Position numbers and translations under genes: made by a program. A stretch of 64,000 bases of DNA from NCBI GenBank assembly GCA_900074725.1, contig LT598457.1, positions 620,001 through 684,000 of the forward strand. Direction: 5' to 3'. Shown here in pieces: positions 30,764-38,904 of this stretch. The notes beneath the pieces were generated by a model. It worked only from the letters and a program-made list of their open reading frames with translations, made no database searches and was not told the origin of the DNA. The DNA comes from Lachancea dasiensis. Its lineage: Eukaryota > Ascomycota > Saccharomycetes > Saccharomycetales > Saccharomycetaceae. How positions within the stretch are numbered: position 1 is the stretch's first letter; each line of letters opens with the position of its first letter.

Positions 30764-32419
30764 ATGAGCCAATCGAAAAACGAGCAGTTGATCTCATGTC
30801 CGGTATGCAATTGCAAGATCAAATACTCTGCAATCAATGACCATTTGGATAAGTGCACTTCAAAGGGTGCCAAGCCGGCAAACAAAGGGTCCACCTTAAC
30901 CAGCCTTTTAAAGAGCAAACGGAAGCCAGCAGACGAGCCCGAAGTGATTGACGTCGAGGACAGCATTAAGCGTGCGAAAAACGACATAGAACCCAGTGGA
31001 AAGGTTCTAACATCCTCGAAGAACCCAATTTCTAAGAGCGATCAGGACCTGCGACAGTTGCAAAAAATCATCCACCAACCGTTGAGCGAAAAACTAAGGC
31101 CAAGGGAGCTAAGTGAATACGTTGGTCAGCAGCATATAATTTCCTCGGAGCATGGGGTACTCTACAATTATGTGCGAAACGGCACAATTCCTTCGATGAT
31201 CTTGTGGGGTCCTCCCGGAGTAGGGAAGACGACGCTGGCAAGGCTATTGACTAAAACTGTCAATCAAGATCCCGCTAATGGCGTTTCGTATACTTTGGTA
31301 CAAACAAGTGCTACAAAGGCTACCGCTCAACAACTTCGGAAAATCTTCGACGATTCCAAGCGTGAATTTTCCTTAACTAAACGGCTCACCGTTGTGTTCA
31401 TAGATGAGATACATCGTTTCAACAAAGGACAGCAAGATTTGCTTCTACCTCACGTAGAGTCTGGCGATATTGTTTTAATTGGTGCAACAACAGAGAATCC
31501 TAGCTTTCAGCTCAACAACGCTCTAATGAGCAGATGTCAGATTTTCGTATTAACGAAGTTGAACACAGCCGAAATGTGTATGGTATTATCGCGTGGCGTC
31601 AGCATGCTAAACAAGTGCCGCCACCTTGTATGGAAAACTGATCATCCACTCAGACTTGATAAAAAAGTCCTGGAATATATCGTTGAAATTTCGATAGGGG
31701 ATACCCGAAGAGCTTTGAACCTTCTGGAAATGATTGAGGTTTCTACCAGAAAAGATCCACGAGAATTAACACTGGATAGTGTCCGCGAAATTATACATGG
31801 CAATTCCTCAGAGCTGCGAACGTATTATGACCAGAAAGGCGAGAATCATTACGATACCATTTCAGCCTTCCATAAATCGATACGAGGAAGCGACGAGAAT
31901 GCCACCCTCTACTACTTGGCTCGAATGTTGCAGGGCGGTGAAGATCCGTTATTTATTGCCCGTCGCATGATTCGTATCGCTTCGGAAGATGTTGGCGTCC
32001 TTGATCATTCATTGTTACCATTGGCCGTAGCCGCACATGATGCGGTCATGAAAGTAGGATTACCAGAAGCGGATTTATCTCTCGCACATTGTTCGGTGGC
32101 ATTGGCCAGAGCTCCGAAATCCGTCCAGTTATACAGAGCCTGGAAAGCAGTCAATACCAGATTGCGCGAGAATCATGATATGTTTGCAAGTGCTGATATT
32201 CCGATGCACTTGCGTAATGCGCCTACGAAACTTATGACAGAGTTAGGTTATGCCAAGGACTATAAGTACAATCCAGATTTTGTGGATGGAAAAGTGGCAC
32301 AGGATTACTTCCCCCACGAAGTACAAAGCAATAGCCAGCGGCAGGATCTGCAATTCATGAGAGGCCCACACTTAGGGGAAAAACACGATCCGGAACTCTT
32401 TGAGAGAGATGCTGGATAA
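30764..32419 (+). CDS. MGS1: Mgs1, WRNIP1-type AAA+ ATPase with ubiquitin-binding zinc finger
   Basis: Mgs1 is the yeast WRNIP1/RarA homolog. It protects replication forks, binding ubiquitinated PCNA and acting with polymerase delta. The 551-residue protein has a UBZ zinc finger at residues 12-31 (CPVC-x12-H-x3-C pattern) and a linker. The AAA+ core follows, with Walker A GPPGVGKTT at 149-157, Walker B VFIDEIHRF at about 211-219, a GATTENPSF sensor 1 and GDTRRALNLLE sensor 2. The C-terminal MgsA-type oligomerisation domain contains SIRGSDENATLYYLARML, IASEDVG and the YKYNPDF ending segment. Length and order match YNL218W (587 residues). Confidence 0.97.
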   Translation: MSQSKNEQLISCPVCNCKIKYSAINDHLDKCTSKGAKPANKGSTLTSLLKSKRKPADEPEVIDVEDSIKRAKNDIEPSGKVLTSSKNPISKSDQDLRQLQKIIHQPLSEKLRPRELSEYVGQQHIISSEHGVLYNYVRNGTIPSMILWGPPGVGKTTLARLLTKTVNQDPANGVSYTLVQTSATKATAQQLRKIFDDSKREFSLTKRLTVVFIDEIHRFNKGQQDLLLPHVESGDIVLIGATTENPSFQLNNALMSRCQIFVLTKLNTAEMCMVLSRGVSMLNKCRHLVWKTDHPLRLDKKVLEYIVEISIGDTRRALNLLEMIEVSTRKDPRELTLDSVREIIHGNSSELRTYYDQKGENHYDTISAFHKSIRGSDENATLYYLARMLQGGEDPLFIARRMIRIASEDVGVLDHSLLPLAVAAHDAVMKVGLPEADLSLAHCSVALARAPKSVQLYRAWKAVNTRLRENHDMFASADIPMHLRNAPTKLMTELGYAKDYKYNPDFVDGKVAQDYFPHEVQSNSQRQDLQFMRGPHLGEKHDPELFERDAG

Positions 32420-32558
32420 CACGCATTTTCGCATGTATCACTTTTAGTTGTTGTGGTGTGTATTATTATTTGACGTTCCAGCGCTTGTAGGTGTACACTA
32501 GGAAATATTATTTACGCAATGTGTGGTAGAAAGATTGAACTAAAATTCATCATACAAT

Positions 32559-32975
32559 TCATAGCTCACACTTGTAGATCGCAGAAAGATCCGTTTTGGC
32601 CCTCACAAACTCTTGTCTTGCGGTCACCAAGTTTTCCCTTATCAGTTCGGCATAGTGTGTATCCGCAGGGCTCTCGCCCTGTGATGCACCCTCGCGTTTG
32701 CGTCCCAAGTTCTGTATACGTTCGCACGCCCAGGCAATGCGTTGTAATCCCAAGGCAGCCGAAGATCCACGCAGAAAATGGCCCAGGGAGGCCAGTTCCT
32801 CGAGCTGGCATCTTCCGTCCAGTTCGTGTTGGATCTGGTCGAACGTTGTGGCTGCCTGGTCGAAAAATTGAATAATGAGGCTTTTCGAGAAGTCCGGACT
32901 GTCTTCATCCATGGACACGATTTCACTGAGTGTGTCCCAATTGATGACCTCCTCAGGAATTTCCGCTGGACTCAT
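32559..32975 (-). CDS. YPD1: Ypd1, histidine phosphotransfer protein of the Sln1 osmosensing relay
   Basis: Ypd1 shuttles phosphate from the Sln1 sensor kinase to the response regulators Ssk1 (HOG pathway) and Skn7. The ATG at 32975 gives MSPAEIPEEVINWDTL, aligned with yeast MSTIPSEIINWTIL; in-frame codons further upstream are not conserved. The HPt four-helix domain is clear: INWDTLSEI, SLIIQFFDQA, then SLGHFLRGSSAALGLQRIAW with the phospho-accepting His66, then CERIQNLGRK. At 138 residues it is shorter than S. cerevisiae Ypd1 (167) because the long acidic loop between the last two helices is almost absent. The final helix (VTARQEFVRAKTDLS) is intact. It is the YDL235C ortholog. Confidence 0.95.
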   Translation of the reverse strand: MSPAEIPEEVINWDTLSEIVSMDEDSPDFSKSLIIQFFDQAATTFDQIQHELDGRCQLEELASLGHFLRGSSAALGLQRIAWACERIQNLGRKREGASQGESPADTHYAELIRENLVTARQEFVRAKTDLSAIYKCEL

Positions 32976-33638
32976 GGTGAAGCTTAAATCTATGCAGGTG
33001 CCAACAAGATACCGATGGTGCACTATCTAGATTAACCCTATCTGGCCTATGAATTACCACTCTTCGGGCCTGCTCAGAATTGTGCTCTGAAAGATACTTT
33101 ATTTCGTTGGCAAATATTTATTCCCAACTGTAACAGTATCAAAGATATGCTCTAGCTGGCACACTCCACGTTCAATTCGATTTTTGGTGTAATTGAGTTG
33201 AGGACTGGATTACTTCGTTGATCAAGGTTTTTTTACATGATTAGTATGATAAAATACGTCATTTGTAAAGTTTAAATGGTAGAAAATTGAGAGAATCATG
33301 AGAAGAATAAATAACATTTAATAGCAGCGGAAGCGACACTAATATTACCGGAAGGCCTGAATATAGTGCCACCTTAGAGTTGGCTCGAGTCGGCCATAGT
33401 GTACTTGTACCTCGACATAGTTGAAAATTCGAGAGCTATGAAATTCTGGTTATAAAACAAAACAAGCCCCATTAAGTATATATAACAACTAGTAGACCAA
33501 AATCCAGGATAATTAAAAACCTAGAATGCACTTTTGGGGCTGTAGAATCGTTCTTTTTATCTTCCCCAGGCCGCGACTATATCCTCCGTATTAAGTGATG
33601 GTTGTTTGTTCTGTTTGGGCTCGAAGAGGCTGTGCGAG

Positions 33639-33674
33639 GTTCAAGAGGACTCCTGGCTCAAAACCTCTGTGAAC
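33639..33674. other. Strong stem-loop in ORF-poor intergenic DNA
   Basis: GTTCAAGAGG at 33639-33648 pairs with CCTCTGTGAAC at 33664-33674 with one bulged G, leaving a 15-base loop. Together with an upstream TATA-like element and a downstream Sm-like AATTTTGG word it could belong to a non-coding RNA. No known snRNA, snoRNA or telomerase RNA motif was recognised, so this is only a candidate. Confidence 0.35.
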
Positions 33675-34081
33675 TGTGTGGAAGTGGTCAAGGACGTTTG
33701 GAGGAGAGCAAAGAGTCTTGGAGTTAAAAAAAAATTTTGGCAGTTCTGTAGTTTGTACAAGAACATGCTTTAATCTGGTGTGACGAAGAAACCGGGACGA
33801 TTGTCGCGTTTATGATGCTGCTCATTACGCCGGATAATGAAATTGGGTGCTAAGTATAAGCGGGTCTGCCTCTGACGGACTATAGGTGTCATTGTAGAAA
33901 AAAGTGACGACGATCACAGTGTCACAACGACAAATATACTCCATTGGTCAAAAATAGCGATGGTGGACATCTTGGCCGATGTAAGAATGAAAACTCCCCC
34001 TTGGGCACCATGTATACTAGCTTATGAACAGACGGGCGCTATAAACCAAAGCCGTTGATGAGTTGTTCCATTTTCCTGTCT

Positions 34082-34087
34082 CACGTG
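34082..34087. promoter_or_regulatory. CACGTG E-box upstream of PPN2
   Basis: A CACGTG core inside the palindrome TCACGTGA lies about 330 bases before the PPN2 start. The core is bound by Pho4 and Cbf1 in yeasts. Pho4 control would suit a polyphosphatase, but the T/A flanks fit Cbf1 better than Pho4. Confidence 0.4.
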
Positions 34088-34416
34088 ATCAGCACTAACT
34101 TGATTGGCCTGTCGGTCTGCAACATCCAACAGAAACCTAACCACCCGACTGTATGTCAATTGTGATCACTTGAAGCTCTAGCACTCGATTGTACCAACAG
34201 CAGCTTCCTGCCACGTCCCGGGTGTTTGTGCTGTAGGTGCTCGAGTTCCTTGTATGAATATCGCGTCCTACGAATGTCATTGCAGCACCTTTTCCAAGAC
34301 TAATGAACACAACTAGACTGGTCGGGGAACTATTTAACAGAAGGGGTTTGATATTTCTATCTCAATCACGCGGCTCGGACACTTGCCATTCTACAGTTGT
34401 ACTTGTGTAATAGGTG

Positions 34417-35361
34417 ATGTTGTCAAATGTGGGGCGGCTTTGGGCGTCAGCGGGTGTAACATTCTTCGTCTTGCTGTTCTGTGGATATACCTACTACATA
34501 GTGGCGCTCATTCCCAGTCCGTCGCTACCGTTAATTGCCACGCAAAGAGTTGTCAATGCATCGCAACATGATAGATGGATTTTTGTGGGAGATGTACACG
34601 GGATGTTCAAAGAGTTCCAGGAACTTATGCAGCAAGTGGATGCCTCGAGGCCCAACACCAAAGTTGTGCTGTTAGGCGACTTCATCGTCAAAGGACCTGA
34701 CTCGGCAAAAATGATTCACTACTTGCGAGAAAATGCAAACTCCACGCACTGTGTTCTTGGAAACCATGAAATAGATGTGATGTTTGCGTACTTGAACAAA
34801 AAGGGCCTCAGGACAAACTTTGCGCAGGATAAAGGCTCGCGGTGGGATCCCTTGGAGTTCAGCACCGAGAGCTACATCCCCTCGCGCGATCAGGTAAGCT
34901 CGCAGCACGGACTTTTAGCGCAACAACTCGGGCAGTCTAATTTAGCGGCTCTGGCTTCTTTGTGCAGTGCTGAACTGCAAATTAATTTGACGCCAACGGG
35001 ACAGACGCTGGTGGCCGTTCATGCGGGGCTCGCCCCGGAATATCAAGAATTTGATTCTCTCAACATCAAGTCCATCACGACGATGAAGTATATGCTGCCG
35101 AAAGACCACTCAAAAACATCCAAATTCAAGTTTGACAAAGCCCGTCGCTGGTTCAAGCTCTGGACCCGCGAATCAGCGCCTGAAGGCGTTACCGTTCTAT
35201 ATGGACATGACGCGGGCCGCGGTTTGAACCTCCGTCATAGCACCAAGGGCTTAGATTCCGCTTGTGTTAGTGGTGGTAAACTCTCAGCATTAGAGTACGT
35301 GTTCAAAGGTGGTCGCTATCACGAATTCCTGCACCAAGTTGGGTGCAGACAATTTGGGTAG
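34417..35361 (+). CDS. PPN2: Ppn2, vacuolar metal-dependent endopolyphosphatase
   Basis: Ppn2 is a vacuolar endopolyphosphatase of the PPP-type metallophosphatase family. It cuts long inorganic polyphosphate chains and is reported to be zinc or cobalt dependent. The ATG at 34417 starts MLSNVGRLWAS; the codon before it is not ATG. The 314-residue protein (yeast 326) has a signal-anchor helix at about residues 8-30. The phosphatase motifs follow: FVGDVHG (metal-binding Asp and His), LLGDFIVKGPDS (Asp and general-acid region), VLGNHEIDV (Asn and His), VAVHAGL (His) and LYGHDAGRG (His). All metal ligands are present. It is the YNL217W ortholog and precedes RAP1 in the same direction. Confidence 0.95.
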   Translation: MLSNVGRLWASAGVTFFVLLFCGYTYYIVALIPSPSLPLIATQRVVNASQHDRWIFVGDVHGMFKEFQELMQQVDASRPNTKVVLLGDFIVKGPDSAKMIHYLRENANSTHCVLGNHEIDVMFAYLNKKGLRTNFAQDKGSRWDPLEFSTESYIPSRDQVSSQHGLLAQQLGQSNLAALASLCSAELQINLTPTGQTLVAVHAGLAPEYQEFDSLNIKSITTMKYMLPKDHSKTSKFKFDKARRWFKLWTRESAPEGVTVLYGHDAGRGLNLRHSTKGLDSACVSGGKLSALEYVFKGGRYHEFLHQVGCRQFG

Positions 35362-36458
35362 AAAGAATGTTTTTCACTACTGATCAAAGCTTTAAAGTGC
35401 ATATTCATAAGAAGAACTTCACTCGCTGCAGACGGGAAATGCTAATCGCTTTGGCATACTTTTACGGAGTTCAGGCTTGACATTTTATAAGTCATCTATA
35501 GCATACCTGTAATATACATATATATACATATATATATATTATTGTTCTTATTATTCTTATTATTCTTATTCTTATTATTCTTATTATTCTTATTATTCTT
35601 ATTATTATTATGTGATATCTGATAATATTTGACAACTACTCCCAGCCTGCAAATATGGCGACAATACAAGACAAAGAAAGGCCAGACCCAATAGTTGCCG
35701 AAATTCCGTCAGGCTACTGAGCCCCGAAATATAAACGCGGCTGGCACAACGAACTACCGAATGCCCAAAAACCAAGAACACGTCAATTCAAAGACATGGG
35801 CGGGATGAGCTTCATTTTATTATATCAATATGTTCTCCTTAAAACGACAACGATACGCTGCATTATTAAGGAATGTGCAACTGTTTGTTGAATCATGTTG
35901 CGAAATTTCCTTCGGGTTCGTCTTTGCCGCCGAAGTCATTGTCGACAGAGAAAGCGGGTCCCATAGGACAACCACAATTCCCAAAAAAACTCCAAAGTAC
36001 CTCTATTCATCCTTATCTAATCGCCGCCGCGAATGAGAGTCAATTGAGCAAATCTACTCTCAAGATTTCACCGCCAAAACCAAAAGACCTTAATACTGAC
36101 GGAAGTTACCTTAGGAACAAAATCACTACGCTATACCATCAGAACACATATTAATAACGACCTAGCACAATCCAATGGTATGTTCAACAGAGCCTTTACG
36201 TGCCCACCACCGTCTTCCACCGTCAACGCGAATTGCCCAAATGTGGAATCATTTTTAACGGTGAATGATATCGTGTCTGGATATCATCCTTCACTCCCAT
36301 GAGTACTCCCCATCTTGGGTTTTGGGTGTTACGCGACAACAAATAAACGAGACAGTCTACTTGGTTGAATCCCACCCAGACACGCAAAAAGAGATCTTTC
36401 TCCAGGTTTATTACCTCGAGCGGGAAACACAGCGAGGGACGAATTGAAACTCAGAAAG
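35362..36458. other. PPN2-RAP1 intergenic region with simple repeats
   Basis: The 1097-base gap contains a TA-rich tract at about 35512-35543 directly followed by a TTC/TTA triplet tract (35545-35611), then the RAP1 promoter. A GGGTTTTGGGTGTTACGCG segment near 36316-36334 is a weak Rap1-like match on the minus strand. No gene is supported. Confidence 0.45.
35545..35611 (+). repeat. TTCTTATTA-type simple repeat
   Basis: A 67-base tract is built from TTC and TTA triplets, mostly in a nine-base TTCTTATTA order. It follows a TA dinucleotide tract. It lies between PPN2 and RAP1 and is probably length-variable. Confidence 0.9.
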
Positions 36459-38684
36459 ATGTCGCAGGGAGATGACTTTGAGTCACCGTCAACAAACAAC
36501 TTTGTGGATGCAGTTTCCACACAGCCAGCCGAGGATAACGCATCGGCAGAAGCGCAGGACAAGAGCGGTGATAATAGCACCAATGCTAATGAAGTAAATG
36601 ATCAAGCCAATATTTTCCAGGATCTCGCCTTTTTCGTAGCACAAGAAGATCTTCGCCAGGAACTTGAGCCATTGATTGAATTGCATGGCGGGAAGGTTCT
36701 CAAGGAACTTCCCTCCGGTCAATCTAGTAAGGAATTCGTGGTCTCTCCTACAAACACTGCTGATCTCCCGACAGTAACTTCAGCCTATGTTAGAGAGTGC
36801 TGTGCCACGCGCGTACTACTGAAATTGGGAAGGTTTCTTGTCCCATACAGCGGTCTAAACACGGAAACACAGCCCAGTGGATACAATGGTGATGATTCTG
36901 GTACTGGGAATTCTCCTGCCATGTATCCCATCACTGAAAAGTCAGGGGAAAGCGACAGCCGCACGAATGTCAAGAAATCCGTTACTGCCTCAAGTTCGCC
37001 AAAGAAAGCCCAACCCGCAAGCGGAGTAGCCACTATCAAACTTAATGTGTCAAAACCAGAATGTGACCCTGCAAATTCTTCCTTGGGTGACGAGACTGGT
37101 GTGCAAGTTTCCAATGGGCCGAAGCAGGCGACCACATCAACCACAGGGAGCACATCGCTACCTCACAGACCGGCCCTTCCTCAGGCGACTGAGAATGCTG
37201 CAGTAAAGGCCAAAGACGAAGACGAGCACTCCAAGCAACGCTACGTTGCAGCCCAAAATAAAGCTAACTTTACCTCCGAAGAAGATAATTTTATCTTGGA
37301 AGTAGTTAGGAAAAACCCTTCTAGAAGAACAACACACACTTTGTTCGACGAAATATCCCGGTTTGTTCCGGCACACACTGGAAATTCCATCAGACATCGC
37401 TACCGTGCGTACCTTGCCAAAAGACTAGATTTTGTGTACGAGGTTGACGATCAGGGTCGATTGGTGCGCGACGAAAACGGTGAACTAATAAAGACAACAG
37501 TTTTACCAAAATCTCTGAAAAACAAATTCATTGCCTCTGAGGACTACGATTTGGCATTGAATATCAAACGTCAGTTTTACCGTGATCTCTATCAAGTCGA
37601 TCCGGAGACAGGCAAGTCGCTCATCGAGAATGGCGATTCTCCTAGTGAAGCTGCTCGACGGGCTATAACGATGGAAGCAAATGTTGAACCTGGATCTGAA
37701 CCCAGCCTAGAAGCCTTTAGAGTCGGAGAGAGACGCGGGCCTGTTCCTCGGGAATTTTTCAAACTCTATACTCAAAGAAATCCCACGCATACCGAGAATG
37801 CCTGGAGAGACCGGTTTCGCAAATTTCTTTTGACTTATGGAATAGACAGGTACATTGAATACTATGAACACGAAGTCGCACAAGATCGCGTCCCGGAAGC
37901 TATGAAAAATTTAACAAACAGACCCAAGCGGCCAGGTGAGCGAACTCCAGGAAACTATAGCAGCCAACCAAAGAAGATCAAGCTTCCCGATAATGAACAA
38001 GCTGCTGAAGAACAATCGTCAAATATTTCTCAAAGAACGAAAACTGTGGCTAAGGGCAGTAAACCCTCAAAGACCGACCCATCGGGTATTTCTGATGCTG
38101 ACTTATTGGATGAAGAAACCCTTAATTTCATTACTGGCCTTAGACGTGATTTGTCTAAGATTGAATCCGCAGGCGGGACGGCGTTTGAATACCCACAGGA
38201 AATCGCTGAGTCCATTCGAAATGACTTTACCAACGAAGAGAGTCAATTTGATAACATAGACCCCGACACTTTTTCGTTTCCTCCCCCACTTGCTTCTAAT
38301 GATCTCTTCATGCCTAACTTTTTCCGACTGAACTCGACCCGTAAATTTGTTGATAAGATCAATGAAATAATATCGAGGGATTACGAGGCTTCTCAAGCTG
38401 AAAAACTAGTTCAAGATCTTTGCGAGGAAGCAGGGGTACGAAAAACCTTTAGCACCAGTATATTGACAGCGCTTTCGGGAGATTTGATGGTGTTTCCTCG
38501 ATATTTTTTGTGCATGTTTAGTATGAAGGCTAACCCACCTCTAAATGTTCCGGGCATTTGGACTCGTGATGATGACGAAGCCCTCAGAAGAGGTACTGAG
38601 GAAGATGTCAAGAAATTAACAGAAAAGCATGGTTCGGGTCGTATCGAGATGAGGAAAAGATTCATAGCAAGTGATTTAGTATAA
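36459..38684 (+). CDS. RAP1: Rap1, telomere-binding and general regulatory transcription factor
   Basis: Rap1 binds telomere repeats and the promoters of ribosomal-protein and glycolytic genes, and recruits Sir and Rif proteins. The ATG at 36459 gives MSQGDDFESP, matching the yeast start; codons before it in frame contain no ATG. The 741-residue protein (yeast 827) has a BRCT domain at about 55-130 and two Myb-type DNA-binding domains. The first is at about 268-325 (ANFTSEEDNFILEVVRKNP, NSIRHRYRAYL), the second at about 355-465 (ASEDYDLALNIKRQFYRDLY to ENAWRDRFRKFL), followed by the NLTNRPKRPGERTPGNY wrapping loop. The C-terminal Rap1 protein-interaction domain lies at about 565-735 (SQAEKLVQDLCEEAGVRK, GDLMVFPRYFL). 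All parts are intact. Shortening is mainly in the N-terminal disordered segment. It corresponds to YNL216W. Confidence 0.98.
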   Translation: MSQGDDFESPSTNNFVDAVSTQPAEDNASAEAQDKSGDNSTNANEVNDQANIFQDLAFFVAQEDLRQELEPLIELHGGKVLKELPSGQSSKEFVVSPTNTADLPTVTSAYVRECCATRVLLKLGRFLVPYSGLNTETQPSGYNGDDSGTGNSPAMYPITEKSGESDSRTNVKKSVTASSSPKKAQPASGVATIKLNVSKPECDPANSSLGDETGVQVSNGPKQATTSTTGSTSLPHRPALPQATENAAVKAKDEDEHSKQRYVAAQNKANFTSEEDNFILEVVRKNPSRRTTHTLFDEISRFVPAHTGNSIRHRYRAYLAKRLDFVYEVDDQGRLVRDENGELIKTTVLPKSLKNKFIASEDYDLALNIKRQFYRDLYQVDPETGKSLIENGDSPSEAARRAITMEANVEPGSEPSLEAFRVGERRGPVPREFFKLYTQRNPTHTENAWRDRFRKFLLTYGIDRYIEYYEHEVAQDRVPEAMKNLTNRPKRPGERTPGNYSSQPKKIKLPDNEQAAEEQSSNISQRTKTVAKGSKPSKTDPSGISDADLLDEETLNFITGLRRDLSKIESAGGTAFEYPQEIAESIRNDFTNEESQFDNIDPDTFSFPPPLASNDLFMPNFFRLNSTRKFVDKINEIISRDYEASQAEKLVQDLCEEAGVRKTFSTSILTALSGDLMVFPRYFLCMFSMKANPPLNVPGIWTRDDDEALRRGTEEDVKKLTEKHGSGRIEMRKRFIASDLV

Positions 38685-38904
38685 AATCTCGGATTCTTTG
38701 CAACCATAACGTCAGTTTGATGAATTATTGACAAATTTCAGCAGATGTCTTGCTTTTCTTATTTAATGTGTATTTTAATCATATCAATTTAAACTTCCTA
38801 AACGTCATAAACTTCATGAACTTCCAATGTTTTCCTTTAAACCTTTTTTTCACGGATACCAACAGTTGCTGGGAGAGTTGGACGTGACCGACAGGTCTCA
38901 CCTG

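Larger units (their letters stand above)
32976..34416. other. Long divergent YPD1-PPN2 intergenic region
   Basis: This 1441-base gap has almost no reading frame of any length. A TATATATAA element at about 33477-33485 is followed not by an ORF but by a less AT-rich stretch (about 33540-33780). That stretch has a 10-bp hairpin at 33639-33674 and an AATTTTGG word at 33733-33740. Nearer PPN2 a TCACGTGA palindrome lies at 34081-34088. I see no known RNA. Confidence 0.45.

Noticed and set aside
33477-33780. Telomerase RNA, U5, U4 or U2 as identity for the structured intergenic stretch
   Set aside because: None of the invariant motifs (U5 loop, U4 or U2 5' ends, a telomere-repeat template) was found.
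34081-34088. TCACGTGA considered as a centromere CDEI element
   Set aside because: No very AT-rich CDEII of the right length and no CDEIII match follow on either side, and this gene block is not centromeric in relatives.
36316-36334. Possible Rap1 autoregulatory site before RAP1
   Set aside because: The minus strand reads AACACCCAAAACCC, which keeps only the first half of the Rap1 consensus; too weak to call.
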